Translations under genes and position numbers: made by a program | Notes under the pieces: generated by a model | The model's input: the letters and a program-made list of their open reading frames with translations, nothing else | The model's database searches: none | What the model was told of the DNA's origin: nothing | In this document: positions 21,431-32,563 of the stretch, one piece after another | How the letters are laid out: every line of letters starts with the position of its first letter | Numbering within the stretch: position 1 is the stretch's first letter | Assembly (NCBI GenBank): GCA_047967505.1 | Contig: CM106541.1 | DNA length: 64,000 nucleotides | Direction: 5' to 3' (one strand) | DNA from: Dipteris shenzhenensis | Taxonomy: Eukaryota > Polypodiophyta > Polypodiopsida > Gleicheniales

Positions 21431-21729
21431 CTGAATTATTGAGAAATAAATGCAATTATTAGAAATAAGCTGTTCACATGAAACCTATTCTAACCTTCAA
21501 CATTGCAAAAGTAACAAAAGAATGCACATGTCATATGAAGAGTGGGCATGCTGAGATTAATATATCTACTTTAACAAATTGTAATAAAAGACCAGTAAAC
21601 TGCGTACTAACAGCATAAAAATATCTATTAGGAACATCAAGAAGGAAAATTCTTCTGAATCAAAAAACTATTATTTCTACAAAACTGCACACGTTTGAGT
21701 TCCTTTCAATAACCTAAGATCAATGAAAC

Positions 21730-22595
21730 TGTCACAAAACCGTATTTATCCCAGAAATAAAGAGAAATATATTTTTTATTTTGACTTTGGTCAAAGGTTA
21801 TTGACTTCGATCAAAAAGTATTGACTTCGGTCAAAGTGAGTTGACTTCTGTCAACTAGAAAACTTTATATCCTTTTAATTGAGTTTGCTTAGTTGCATGG
21901 CGGGGACGCCCACGGAGGACTAGGATTAGTCCAAAGAATTAGAATGCATACATTGGCTAACCTTTCACGGGTGCAATGTGCTTGGTGGTGGTCTATTTAT
22001 GTGCAGATGCTTGGAGAGGGCTAAAATCCCCACATTTTAAGGGGAAAAGGCATGTGAACTGGATATCCAAGTGCTGAAGGAAGTTCCAAGTTCAAGATTG
22101 CTACTTTTAGCAAAAATTTCCACGATTAGCAATCATCTTGCCTCTACTAGGGAGAAGGGCAAACTTTTGATCTGGCTCCTCAGTTTTAACAGCGATTTTG
22201 CTGTAGCTTCTTATGTGTTCACCATGAGAGCTTGTCTTTGTAACAAACTAGTGAAATTTTGAAATAAAAACCTTCAAGGAGGGGGGGGCAGCAGTGCGTG
22301 TGTTCTCTGTTTTTTTTCTCCCTCTTTCAATTGGATTGGTTTCCCAGAAAAAATTTGTTGTTGCTCCCTCCCAAAAGAAGTGATTAGATACAAGTTTTCC
22401 CCTATTTCTCCAAAATTTGACTTTTCCCTAGTTTTATCTGCTACGAATTGTATCAGGTTGCTACAAATTTTGTTCAACTACTATGAGCTGCTTCTAGCTG
22501 CTGCGAATTCAGATCTCTGGCTGCAAATCGTCTTGGAAGTGCTGCGTTAGGGTTTCCAAGCTGATTTCGTTTGTAGGGTTTCAGGGCTGATTACA
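21730..22595 (+). repeat. 5' LTR of the non-autonomous element
   Basis: Starts TGTCAC and ends CA just before the primer site; about 866 bp. Its first part includes four TTGACTT(T/C)(G/C)(G/A/T)TCAA-type short repeats (21780-21860) also present in the 3' copy. Confidence 0.75.
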
Positions 22596-22596
22596 A

Positions 22597-22608
22597 TGGT
22601 GTTAGAGC
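22597..22608 (+). promoter_or_regulatory. primer-binding-site-like sequence
   Basis: TGGTGTTAGAGC, two mismatches from the initiator-tRNA-Met complement TGGTATCAGAGC, placed directly after the 5' LTR. Confidence 0.65.
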
Positions 22609-23099
22609 CCAGCTTCATCGCTTTCCCCGGTGGTGACTGAGAACAATTGCATGCAAGCAAATCGCAATTCAAAGAATGAGTTTTTGCATTGATCCTGTGC
22701 AGCAAAGTTGGATGGTAATTCGACCTATTCAGGTATGGGAACAACTTTGGCTTTTGCTGTCTAGAAGGAAATTCGAAATTTAAAACAGCCTATCCAATTG
22801 GCAGGATCATGAGAACATGGAAGTTCGAACACTAGGCTGCCCATGAGTCTTCTAAAGAGGTATAGGGTCCTGAGCCAACTCAACCTATTTTGGAAGAGTC
22901 ACCAGAAGTGGATGCGTTGGAGAAAATCCTTCAACCAGCTAGAGGCAAAGTTTAATGCCACTATCTCGTTAAGTTTAAGAATTATCCAGCACTTGATGCC
23001 AAATGGGTTGATGAAGATTAATTTACAGAATATCCACAGATCCTATAGATATATAAGCAAGCCTTTCAGTTGGGGACAACTGAATAGAAGCTGAGGGGA

Positions 23100-23540
23100 T
23101 GTCACAAAACCACGTTTATCCCCAAAAATAAAGAGAAAATAATGTTATTTTGACTTTGGTCAAAGGTTATTGACTCCAATCAAAGAGTATTGACTTTGGT
23201 CAAGTGAGTCGACTTCTGTCAACTAGAAAAGTTTCTATCTTTTTAATTGAGTTTGCTTAGTTGCATGGTTGGGATGCCCATTGAAATTCAAAGAAGTAGA
23301 ATACATGCATTGGCTAACCTTTAATGGGCACAATGTGCTTGGTAGTGTTTTATTTAGGTACAGATGCTTGGAGAGGGCTAAAATCCCCACATTTTAAGGG
23401 AAAAAGGCATGCAAACTCAACATCCAAAGTGCTAAAGGAAATTCCACATTCAAGATTGTAAAGGGGGGGGCAGGGGAGGCAGCCTTTATTTCTGGCCCTA
23501 GTGTGTGTGTTCTCTGTTTCGTTTTCTCTCCCTTTCCCTG
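23100..23540 (+). repeat. 3' LTR of the non-autonomous element, first part
   Basis: Direct repeat of 21730-22310, including the poly(G) tract and the GTGTGTTCTCTGTTT segment. It breaks where the LINE fragment begins, and its continuation is recognisable at about 24056-24105. Confidence 0.75.
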
Positions 23541-24056
23541 TGGTTGCTTTGTTTCTTTAGAGGGCCGCACGCAGCCGCCAACAGTTCCAGCCACCAGCCG
23601 CCAACACGTATCTTACAGTCTAAAGGTCATGCTATCATTATGCTTAACTCACGGGATCTACGAGTCAAGCTTCTTCGACAATCCTACAAGCTGAGAGGAA
23701 CTAAGATATGGATAGCTAAAGAACTTACATGAGCTTAATTGAAAAATAAGGCGATGGAATTAGCTAAGGTCAAGGCTGCAAGGAATGATGGAAAATGGGC
23801 ACTGTACCGTGAGAGCGTAGCACTCATTAAAGAGTTTAAATCCAAGCCAAAAGAATCTCAGTCTTAAACTGATGTATGGCCGATTATGTTTCTTTCCAAG
23901 TCATAATGTAGGTACATTAAGTAATTGGAGCTGCTTTATGCACTCCCTGGGAACTACCCTCCCTAAGCTGATGTACTAGTTGGTTTTCATGTTGTCCCAT
24001 AGAGTTCTTGGTCTCCCGTGGACGTTGATAGACTTTCTTTCTTTCTTTCTTTCTAC
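23540..24056 (+). mobile_element. ORF1-only LINE fragment with CTTT tail
   Basis: It contains the C-terminal part of a LINE ORF1, then about 160 bp of 3' UTR ending TCCCGTGGACGTTGATAGA and a (CTTT)4-5 tail. Endonuclease and reverse transcriptase are absent between them. It sits inside the 3' LTR of the small LTR element and splits it. Confidence 0.7.
23622..23866 (+). pseudogene. LINE ORF1 C-terminal RNA-binding region
   Basis: One frame reads KLRGTKIWIAKELT, two stops close together, then AMELAKVKAARNDGKWALYR and KEFK. This order (a G.KI.I...LT strand, a helix, GKWA, then a basic strand) matches the C-terminal domain of L1-type ORF1 proteins and the intact copy at 47029-47424. The TGA and TAA within it make it non-functional. 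Confidence 0.7.
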
Positions 24057-24105
24057 CTCTTTCAGTTTATTGGATTCCCAGAAGAAATTCATTGTTTTCT
24101 GTTAC

Positions 24106-24417
24106 ACACTTGCTTCTAATTACAGACAGATCACGGGAGTAGCACCAATATTGTTCCACCCAGCCAACCTTGTTGAAGCGTGAGAGCTGACAAAGAAATT
24201 TTCGAATTAAACACATACGTGAACAGTGCATTCTCTTCTCTCACTAACGCCAACAAGCCCCATCTCCCTAGATGGATCTAGATGCCACATGTCATCATCA
24301 TAGGGCCTTCCTAATGCATCTTTTCACCTCTCTTGGGATACTTTAATTTCAATTGCCCCTAGGCACATTTCTTGCACTAGGCCCTTAGCCTTAGATCCAC
24401 CTAGTCTGGTGCTATCA
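24106..24417 (-). repeat. 3' LTR of the chromovirus
   Basis: Starts TGATAGCACCAGACTAGG on the minus strand and matches 36823-36510 with scattered differences. Its far end is lost at the junction with the small LTR element. Confidence 0.85.
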
Positions 24418-24893
24418 GCGTCCTCGATGATAAAGTCTGGGAACACTCTCCGCAACTGGTATACGGATTCCCAAGTAGCTTCGGATAGAGGCTGACCATG
24501 CCATGCAACCAACACCGTGGGTATCTTCCGATTTCGTATTTGCATTGTTCCTCGGTCGAGGATTCTTGTTGGTTTGTGCCTTGCATTATCCTCTATCTCC
24601 TGAAACAAAACCACACCTTCGATTAGTGAGTCACCTGTATGTAAAAATTTCTTTAAGCGCGAAACATGAAAAACCGGGTGCACCTTACACCCCTGTGGCA
24701 ATTCTAATTTATAGGCTACCTTGCCTATTCTCTTTAGAATTAACCACGGCCCATAGTATCGAGGTGATAACTTAGCACACTCTGCTGATGTTAACGACTT
24801 CAAGTGCGAAGGAACTCTGAGAAAAACTTTTTCTCCTTCCTTAAATACTCTTATAGACCGGTTTTCATCCGCATACACCTTGGCTCTATCCAT
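24324..24893 (-). pseudogene. chromovirus integrase C-terminus with chromodomain
   Basis: 190 codons. It opens with the post-core helix (MDRAKVYADENRSIRVFKEG), then EKVFLRVP and the GPWLILKRIG block, then a chromodomain (ILDRGTMQIRNRK, VAWHGQPLSEATWES). Chromodomains steer integration to particular chromatin. The frame runs on into the LTR. It is out of frame with the integrase core upstream by a shift at an A-run near 24905. Confidence 0.85.
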
Positions 24894-25572
24894 AGCCTGG
24901 CGCTTTTTTGTCTAAAAACTTGTCATTGTGCCGGATATTAGCTCTCGCAAGTGCTAGCATCTCCCGCATCTGAACCACAAAGTTCGCGGCACTAAGCACT
25001 TTCTGAGGTACTGCAACTATAGTTGGATTCGCTGGTCTATAACCATAGTTCAGCTCAAACGGACTGAACCCGGTAGAGGAATGTTTTCTATCATTGTAGG
25101 CAAACTCTAACAATGGCAACCACTTGTCCCATGTATGTTGCCTCGATGGCACATATGCCCTCAGCATATCCTCTAAAGTCTGGTTGACTCTCTCCGTTTG
25201 ACCATCCGTCTCAGGATGATCCCCACTACCCATTTCCAACTCAGTCCTCAGTGTCTCAAATACCGCGGTCCAAAAATGACCGGTAAATCTGACATATCTG
25301 CCTGACACTATGGATCTAGGCAATCCATGCAGACGAAATATATGTCTAATAAACATATCCGCCACTTGTGGGGCACTCACAGACTCCCTAGTTGGAATGA
25401 CGTGAGTCATCTTGGTTAGACAATCAACCACCACAAGGATAGAATCATACCCTCCTTGTGTTGTAGGCAGCCCTACAATAAAGTCCATGGAAATGCTCTC
25501 CCACTTAGTGGTATCTCCAAGGGCTGTAAAAGTCCGGGTGGCTTCACCCGCTCGGCCTTGCTTACCTGACAC
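24886..25572 (-). pseudogene. chromovirus integrase core, catalytic Asp lost
   Basis: Contains MDFIVGLPTTQGGYDSILVV (first Asp), then IVSGRYVRFTGHFW where the second catalytic Asp is Gly, then HPETDGQTERVNQ with the Glu kept. It ends FELNYGYRP and a C-terminal helix. Inactive from this substitution alone, apart from the frame breaks at both ends. Confidence 0.9.
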
Positions 25573-26177
25573 GAAAAATACTGTGTCACATATTCATGAA
25601 CATGCTTTTTCATCTTTGGCCAAAAGAAATCTCGCTTCACGAGATCATATGTCTTCTCGACTCCTGGATGTCCCGCACACGGGCTATCATGGCACTGTCG
25701 AATGACTCTCTGTCTGAGATCATTCTGAAGAGGTACTACAACCTTGCCATTTCTTTTCAACATACCATCCCTTATGGTATATCTTGCATATGTTTGGCCT
25801 TTTCTGGACACCAGGTCATCCTTTTCGTTTTCCCCGGGTTTTAACACATGAGCCTTACGCCATAGACTCTGGACAAACTCGTCCAACTTTTGAGTTTCTC
25901 TGATCTCGGTCATTAGAGCACTCTCTAATACCGTGAAACTCATATTGTGCATAATGCGAGACAACGCATCAGCAACCTTATTATCTTTCCCTCTTCGGTA
26001 CCGAACCGTTAAATTAAACTCCTGCATGAGCTCTGCCCACCTAGCTTGGCAGCCCCTCAAGTCAGGCTGTTTACAAAAATGTTTCAGAGTATCATGATCC
26101 ACATCCACATAAAACTCTAAACCATATAAATAATGCCTCCATGTTTTCAAAGCATGGATAACAGCATACAACTCCAA
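25473..26177 (-). pseudogene. chromovirus RNase H end and integrase zinc finger
   Basis: MELYAVIHALKTWRHYLYG is the RNase H helix; D-HDTLKHF, the CQARW block and KVADALSR follow. Then H-x3-H (CHDSPCAGHPG) and YVTQYFSCQVSK, where the first Cys of the usual C-x2-C pair is missing. The frame is shifted relative to the core near 25520. Confidence 0.85.
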
Positions 26178-26198
26178 TTCATGAGTTGGCCAATTTCT

Positions 26199-26657
26199 TT
26201 AAGAGGGAGAAAGCTTCTTGCTTTCAAAGGCTACTGGCTTTCCCTCTTGAAGGAGAACTGCTCCTACCGCAATGCCACTTGCATCGGTTTCCAGGAACAA
26301 CGGTTTCCGGGGATCAACTATTTTGAACACCGGTCTTGTGACCACCGCTTGTTTTATGGTGTTAAAACTTTCTTGTTGACTCTGTCCCCATATAAAAGGT
26401 ACTTTATCTGAGGTCAGATCAGTCAATGGCGATACTATTTCGAAATATCCTTTGATATGCCTCCTATAAAATTGGACAAATCCCAAGAATGATCGCAACG
26501 CGGTCAGACTCTGAGGGATTGGCCAAGTTAGTATCGCAACTACTTTCTTCGGATCCATTTCTACCCCCTCTGGAGTAATTATGAATCCTAAATATTCAAG
26601 CCTGACCATACACAGTATAGTTTTCTTTTTATTTACATAAAGACTAGCTTTCCTCAA
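26199..26657 (-). pseudogene. chromovirus RT thumb and RNase H start
   Basis: From LRKASLYVNKKK through LEYLGFIITPEGVEMDP, the LRSFLGFVQFYRR block and the first RNase H motif (LFLETDASGIAVGAVL). The catalytic RT palm with its YxDD box is absent: sequence before 26657 is unrelated. One stop separates it from the RNase H continuation at 26177. Confidence 0.9.
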
Positions 26658-26659
26658 AG

Positions 26660-27880
26660 TACTTTCAGACAGTTTTTATCTCCGTCCAGTAAACTGCTCA
26701 TATCTTTCCGACCGCTTCTCTGTTTCTTACGAAACTTATATCAGAGCGAAGCCCATTTCAAGGTGCATCTCAATATGTATTTGAATATTTGATATCATGT
26801 CTCTCCTAAAAGTTATGGGTCTCTGTGTCTTATGATATTTTGGAGAGTGTTTTGAGATAATTGTAAAGGTATTTGTGAAGCAGGTGCAATGTTTCCCCGG
26901 AACCTACCCATCCGACCCAATCATCCCCTTCAAACTCCTCGATATATATATCAGTTCTGTCATGTTGAGCCGCAAGATCTTCTCTCAACAACGTATCGCT
27001 CTTCTCTTTGGCGCAGACCGGGCTTGCTAAGATTATGGCCTCCGTTGATCCTTTCCTTCTCCCTATGCTTGAGCACATCACTTGGGATGTTCATTCTCAT
27101 CTAAGGGAGGATAGTATGGTGTGGTCTCCTGGTATAAAAGGTTCTTTTTAATGTCCCTTTCCCAGTGATGAATATCTCTATCACTCAGTTCGAAAGCAGC
27201 AAGAAGTGAAGAGGTGCGTGAAGTTTATTACCCCTAAGTTCATGTCACATCTTTTGGTAGAGACGCCGGGTACGTTTGGTATTGGATTCATCCCACCTTA
27301 CTAAACGGTCTCGGGTGTACTTGATTGCATGTTATGCCTAGTATAAGCATGTGTTTTCTGATGTGATAAAGAAGATGCCTGAAAGAACTCCGTTAGAAGA
27401 GATTATAGCCCATTTAAGAGAACTAGAAGATTGTGAAGGTGATGCTCAAGCTATTCGCACAGTCATCATGATCATATCCTTTATGTTTGCACTCTTGAAT
27501 ATGTTGGTGAATCGACAACGCCACCAGCAGGCACAATGATAGATTGGGGATTGTTTCATGCACTGGCAGCTTGATGTGAAGAAAAGTTGAGTCTTTGGGT
27601 AGTTTTTGACTATAACAGTGTAGTGGTGATTCTCAATGCTTTCAACTTCTTTTGCTATCCAAATGATGAAGAGTACAATATCTTGAAGCTGTTATGTGCA
27701 CTTCCAATTATGACAAGGGTGATTCTTGAATGCATGTATACACAATGTTTTCATGGTGCTGGTTAGTCACTTATTTTTGAAGATTTTGTTGAGGATCACA
27801 TTGTGGAGGGTTTTCAACAAGTCGTTATGCATAATAAGCTGGTCTTTGTATACTAAGGCTCTGTGGGATCTTATTTGGAT
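26660..27880 (+). other. poorly defined 5' part of a second gypsy element
   Basis: Short broken frames only: about 27030-27150 reads MASVDPFLLPMLEHITWDVH, and 27351-27539 has a hydrophobic stretch (VIMIISFMFALLNML). Given the gag that follows, this is probably the leader and gag N-terminus of the plus-strand gypsy B. No LTR was recognised. No host gene is visible. Confidence 0.35.
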
Positions 27881-27899
27881 CTTGTTTGGGATATTATTT

Positions 27900-28840
27900 G
27901 GATCTTGGTGTTTCACTTTTGTATTTCATCACGGTGAAGATTCCAGTGTTTCGAGGGACCCAAGGGGAAGACCCGGAGTCTTATCTTCAGGATTTTGTTC
28001 GAGGATGCCGGCTTTCTGGATGGTCCATGAAGGATCAGGTGGAGATTTTGCTTGATTTTCTTGAATGTAGCCTTGAGTTGGCGTAAGGCCTTGCCAGACT
28101 CTACCAAGGAGGACTGGGACCAAGTGGTGGCTGCAATGAAGCAGAGATTTAAGACAGTGGAATCGCCAAATGCTTTGATGTTGCAGTTGGACCGGTTCTA
28201 TCAAGAAGAGGGTGAGATGGTCTCTGCGTTGGCAATCCGATATGAAACTTTATGGACAAAGTATGAAAGGGAAGCTTTGTGAGCTGTGGCATCTGCATCA
28301 TCGGCCCCTCAAAGTCTCGTAGGGATGGAGCACTTAAAGATTAGCAAATTTGTTATGGCTTTGGAGCCTCGTCTTCACTCAAAAGTAATGAGTAAAGATC
28401 TAATAACATATGTAGAGGCACTTCGCATGGCGACCAAGAAAGAAGCTTCTCTAAAGATCGAATCCTCTTTTGTGTCTTCAACAGCTTCAACTTCTAAGGT
28501 GGAGATAATGGGCACTCCTCAGGTACCAAAGTCCTCTGAGTTAGATCATAATATCTCCCAATTGATGGCAGAGTTTGCTTATTTAAAATTGCATTTAATT
28601 AATGCACGACAACCTAGAGCACCAAAGAGCGAAGATAGGCCTCGAGATAAGAGTGGGGTCACTTGCTATGAATGTAATGAAAAAGGTCACTATCGCCCCA
28701 AGTGTCCTAGATTGAGAAAGAAAGAAAAAAAACAAGTATCCTTGTTAGAAGCTTCTTCAGGGGATGAGGAAAGAGAGGTAATGATTGCTAATGGGAGCGT
28801 GGTAAAGCAAAAGAAGAAGAAGAAAGCAAGGAAGAAGTAG
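27900..28840 (+). pseudogene. gypsy B gag with one CCHC knuckle
   Basis: It begins VKIPVFRGTQGEDPESYLQD and continues through frame changes near 28050 and a stop at about 28282, then ALEPRLHSKVMSKDL, ending with CYECNEKGHYRPKC and a lysine-rich tail. It is typical gypsy capsid plus nucleocapsid. A stop at 28838-28840 splits it from the next part of the element. Confidence 0.85.
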
Positions 28841-29099
28841 ATGAGGAACATCAGGAAGAAACGCCGTATTAAGAAAAAGAAGGCATCTAGAAAGAGAATT
28901 AGCCAGTCAAACTTTCCTTTAAGACAAGGCATTGCAAGCTATGACTTGTTGTCCGACCTTAAAGAAAATGAAGCTCATATCACCTTTGGTCAATTACTTG
29001 CTTTGTCTCCAAAACTACGGAAAGAGTGAGGAAAGCTAGCAAGCACAAGAGTATCAAAGAAGAAAAAGAAGAAAAGTATCATTCCTGTTGTTCAAAAGG

Positions 29100-29566
29100 T
29101 AGATATAGATGTTCGTGATGATGTACCTGTGGTTGATGTGATCATTGATGGTCAAGTGATTTCTAATTAGTACATTGATGGAGGTGCATCGATTAATGTC
29201 ATGAGTGAAAAGACCATGATAGATGCTGATTTAAAATACTCTAGTACTACCTCTCCTTATCACATCAAATTGGTTGACAACACTAGGGTTAAGACCTTGG
29301 GAGTTGTGAAGAATCTAGAAGTGGATGTATGTGGAATTTTTGTGTCGACTACTTTTCAGGTGATCCCTACTAAGCCGGATGCACGTGCCTATCCATTGAT
29401 TTTGGGAAGGCCTTCGCTACGGAAGGTAAAGGCTGTTCAAAAGTGGGATATTGAAGAATTGATTTTGCAGGGAAAGCATAAGAAGGTGCACTACAACATC
29501 AGAAGTCGCAAAAAGGAAGTTGTCAAGGAGGAGTCTTCAACATCAAAGAGTTCAGCTCTGACTTAA
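29100..29566 (+). pseudogene. gypsy B aspartic protease
   Basis: Reads VDVIIDGQVISN, a TAG, then YIDGGASINVMSEK (active-site D-G-G-A), then the AYPLILGRPSLRKVKA flap and C-terminal block. The stop lies eight residues before the catalytic motif. It shares the unusual D-G-G-A active site with the giant gypsy polyprotein at 3106. Confidence 0.85.
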
Positions 29567-29789
29567 CCGATGAAGAAGAAGAGGCAGGGTGTAGCTCCGA
29601 GGAGTCCAGCTCAGAGGGTAAGATGGAAGGAGTGGCCTTTGGTCTTTGTCTTGGTGCTAATCGGGATGAGTCAGGAGGGAACAAGGTAGTGATACAAGAA
29701 GATCCTGTAGAAACACTTCATGTGGAGAATGTGGAGCACACTAAACGACGCCAACACAATGAAGAGCTTTGGTGATTCTCTATCAGGTA

Positions 29790-30056
29790 GTAAGAAGCTC
29801 CACTACTTGGATATGTTAGATGATTTTCCATATCTCTTTGCAACAAGCTATTCACAGGTTCGACCAGTCTCTCTTGTGGAGCACAAGATTGAGTTGAAGC
29901 CAGAAAGCAAGCCAGTTGTGCAACGCTTAAGGCAATTGGGGGTGATCCAAGCTGAGGCACTAAAAAAAGAGAGAACACAACTACTTGAGACGGGATTCAT
30001 CTTTCCTATTGATGATTCAAAATGGATATCTCCTGTAGTTGTCACACCAAAGAAAG
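29790..30056 (+). pseudogene. gypsy B reverse transcriptase start, cut by copia
   Basis: The N-terminal RT block (VEHKIELKPESKPVVQRLRQ, then the SKWISPVVVTPKK strand) is cut at base 30056, exactly where a copia LTR begins. The rest of this RT is not found after the copia element, so the insertion site was later rearranged. Confidence 0.85.
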
Positions 30057-30320
30057 TGTAGGCCATCTCCTGGTGGTTCTAGTGATGCCCTATAGGCCAT
30101 GGTATGTGCCTTGTAAGCATAAATATAGGCACTTGTAGTGTTAGTGCCTTTTAGGCCACATAGGACACTTAGTCCTATGTGACACCTAGGACACTTAGTC
30201 CTAAGTCTAGGTACAAGTACTTTGTACTCTTTCTTTTCTATTATCCTAGTTTGACGTGACGGCGTTTCTCATTGACCCTTGCACCTTGTACGTGCTCTCT
30301 TTTGTCTCTGTGACCCTTCA
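30057..30320 (+). repeat. copia 5' LTR
   Basis: 264 bp, starting TGTAGGCCATC and ending CCTTCA, one base before the primer site. It contains a short repeated motif (TAGGACACTTAGTCCTA). Confidence 0.9.
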
Positions 30321-30321
30321 G

Positions 30322-30333
30322 TGGTATCAAAGC
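30322..30333 (+). promoter_or_regulatory. copia primer binding site
   Basis: TGGTATCAAAGC, one mismatch from the initiator-tRNA-Met complement. Confidence 0.9.
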
Positions 30334-31299
30334 CCAGATCTGCTTCCTACGCCACTTTTCCGTACCGTCCGTACACTTGATGGACGTGCGTACGGATACA
30401 TACGGATCCCGTACGCTTCCTCCAACTGCTGTCCCAGGCTTCCTCCAACTGCTGTCCCAGGCTTCCAGCGCTCTTTCGTCGCCAAAAACGTGCCTCATGG
30501 CTGGTTCCAAGCTGAGGCGACTGCTCTAGGACCTTGCTCCAGTTTTTTCGTGGACCATATCAGCTCTTCGTGGTTAGTTCAAGGCCTTTCATTGCTGGAA
30601 ATTACTTCGAACTGCTTCTACACTAGGCGCCTACCAGTCGCGACTTGTCTAGAGGCTGTTTCAAGGGTGCCTTGCAGCTCTACACTCAGTTCGAGGCTGA
30701 TTTGAGGCATTTCCAGGCCTGCTGCTGCTGCCTTTTCATCTTGAGCTGCTGCTACAGCCCTTTATCCAGCTCCATTACACTTACAGGTGGCCCTCTGAAC
30801 TGGGCGACTAACTTGGGATCCATTCCCACCAGATTTGAGCTTCAACCTTCAGTGGCACTGGAAGGTGGCGACTTACCTTCTCCAGAAGGCATCTCCTCTC
30901 CAACTACTCCCTTGAAGCTTCTATTGGCTGCTCCCATCTCGTGGAAGAGTGTACTTGCATTTGAGAACTTGTTCCAGAAGATTCAACTATCTTTTGCTAT
31001 CCACAAGCTTCTTTGCTGATTTTTTACTGTTTTTTGACAGTTTTTACTGTCAAAACCTAATTTCCAACAGAAAATTTAGGGCTTTTTTGACATCTGGACC
31101 TTCAACCTGTCAACACAATACTTTGGACAAGGCTGACAACTCATCACGTCATCACTCAGGTCAACAAAAGTTGGGGCTTTTGTGTTGGAAGCTCAATTTC
31201 AACTGGTATTTGGGACAGTAACTCATACTTTTGCAGTTTCAAGCCTTGAGGCTATACATTGGGTCAGATTATCATACATTGGGTCACATTTGCAAAAAC

Positions 31300-31625
31300 T
31301 ATAATAATAATAATAATAAACATCAAAATTTGGGGCTTTTCTCCATTTGCCCTCTTTTTGGCCTATTTGCCCTCATTAAATTTGGGGCTTTTGCCAGATT
31401 TGCTGTCTTTGCAGTGAACATTGCCTACCACAGTCACATTTGGGTTAGATCTACATTTGCCCTTTGATAATAATAAAAAACAGCAAAATTTGGGGCTTTT
31501 GTCCATTTGTCCTCTTTTGGCCTATTTGCCCTCATTAAATTTGGGGCTTTTGCCAGATTTGCTGTTTTTGCAGTGAACATTGCCTACCACAGTCACATTT
31601 GGGTTAGATCTGCATTTGCCCTTTG
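31300..31625 (+). repeat. tandem duplication of about 160 bp in the copia leader
   Basis: Two copies beginning in an ATA triplet run (from 31300 and 31467). Both contain AATTTGGGGCTTTT, GGCCTATTTGCCCTC and CAGTGAACATTGCCTACCAC. The reversed copy at 16380-16560 shows the module once. Confidence 0.85.
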
Positions 31626-31717
31626 ATTTGGGTCAGAAATTTGCAGATATTTGCTGTCATCTTTGGACAGCCAGCTTTTTGCAGTGATAGCCTTGAGGCT
31701 TTTGGGTTTTCAAGCCG

Positions 31718-32563
31718 ATGTGGTCTTATCTCATGAAACATATTCTTGTTGCAAAGCATTTGTGGAATATTGTTTCTGGGGTCGACCTGAGGCTAGCAAA
31801 TGCTACAGTGGTTGCCTCTACTACTGGTCCCTCTGCAGGGCGTACTCCTCCTGATGCCTCATCCTCTAGCACTCCTGCTACTAGTCTTCCAACTCAGGAA
31901 CAGACAAGATGGGATGCAAGAGATGCAAATGCACATTCATGTATTGCTTTACCATGCAAGAGAATCATTATTCCACACATCCGGTCTTGCAGGACAGCAA
32001 AGGATGCTTGGGACAAATTGGCTTCTCTCTATCAGATTCGCAATGAAGCACGTGTTGCATATTTGAGAAGGCAATTACAGGAAGTCAGTATGCATGAAGG
32101 TGACTCTATGGATGCATACCTTACAAAGGTCAAGGATCTCATGCAACAACTTGCCGACATTGATGAGGTGGTGCCAAATTCACAGCTTGTCAATACCACA
32201 TTGAATGGACTACCAGATACATATCAAGAGTTTGCTACAACCCTTCGATTAGAGGCCATGGGTAATCCAGATCACTATTCTTTTGATCAGCTAGTTACTT
32301 TGCTTTTGCAAGAAGAGCAAAGTAGAGCTAATAGACAAGCCATTATTCCTGATCATGCATTTGCTTCACAGCAAACAGGAAGAGGCAAGGCTTCCAAGCC
32401 TATGGGTAAGCCAAAATATGTGCATAGCAGCTGCAATTCCTCCCATGCATCTAAAAATACAGCAGATAAGTCAAAGAAGAAAAGATGCAACTATTGTCAC
32501 AGACATTTCAGAATGCAAGAAGCGCATTGCTTCGGAGAAAAAGAAAGCAGGATTGACTATTAA
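31718..32563 (+). pseudogene. copia gag, zinc knuckle frameshifted
   Basis: UBN2-type capsid (CIALPCKRIIIPHIRSCRTA, KDAWDKLASLYQ, the DAYLTKVKDLMQQL helix, LVNTTLNGLPDTYQEF) for about 230 codons without a stop. The basic tail then enters CNYCHRHFRMQ, where the usual G-H-x4-C is lost by a small deletion. That deletion also throws the downstream protease out of frame. It would encode the particle protein. Confidence 0.85.

Larger units (their letters stand above)
21730..24105 (+). mobile_element. small non-autonomous LTR retrotransposon (TRIM/LARD-like)
   Basis: Two direct repeats starting TGTCACAAAACC (21730 and 23100) flank only about 500 bp of internal sequence. A primer-binding-site-like TGGTGTTAGAGC (22597-22608) follows the first LTR, and a polypurine tract AGCTGAGGGGA (23089-23099) precedes the second. 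No gag or pol is present; the short frame at 22843-23094 is unrecognised. The 3' LTR is interrupted at about 23540-24056 by a LINE fragment and resumes until about 24105. It would depend on another element's proteins. Confidence 0.8.

Noticed and set aside
22071-22262. 63-codon plus-strand frame as a gene
   Set aside because: It lies inside the 5' LTR of the small LTR element.
30256-31019. Plus-strand frames of 124-149 codons before copia gag
   Set aside because: They overlap the LTR and untranslated leader and are not shared with the reversed copy.
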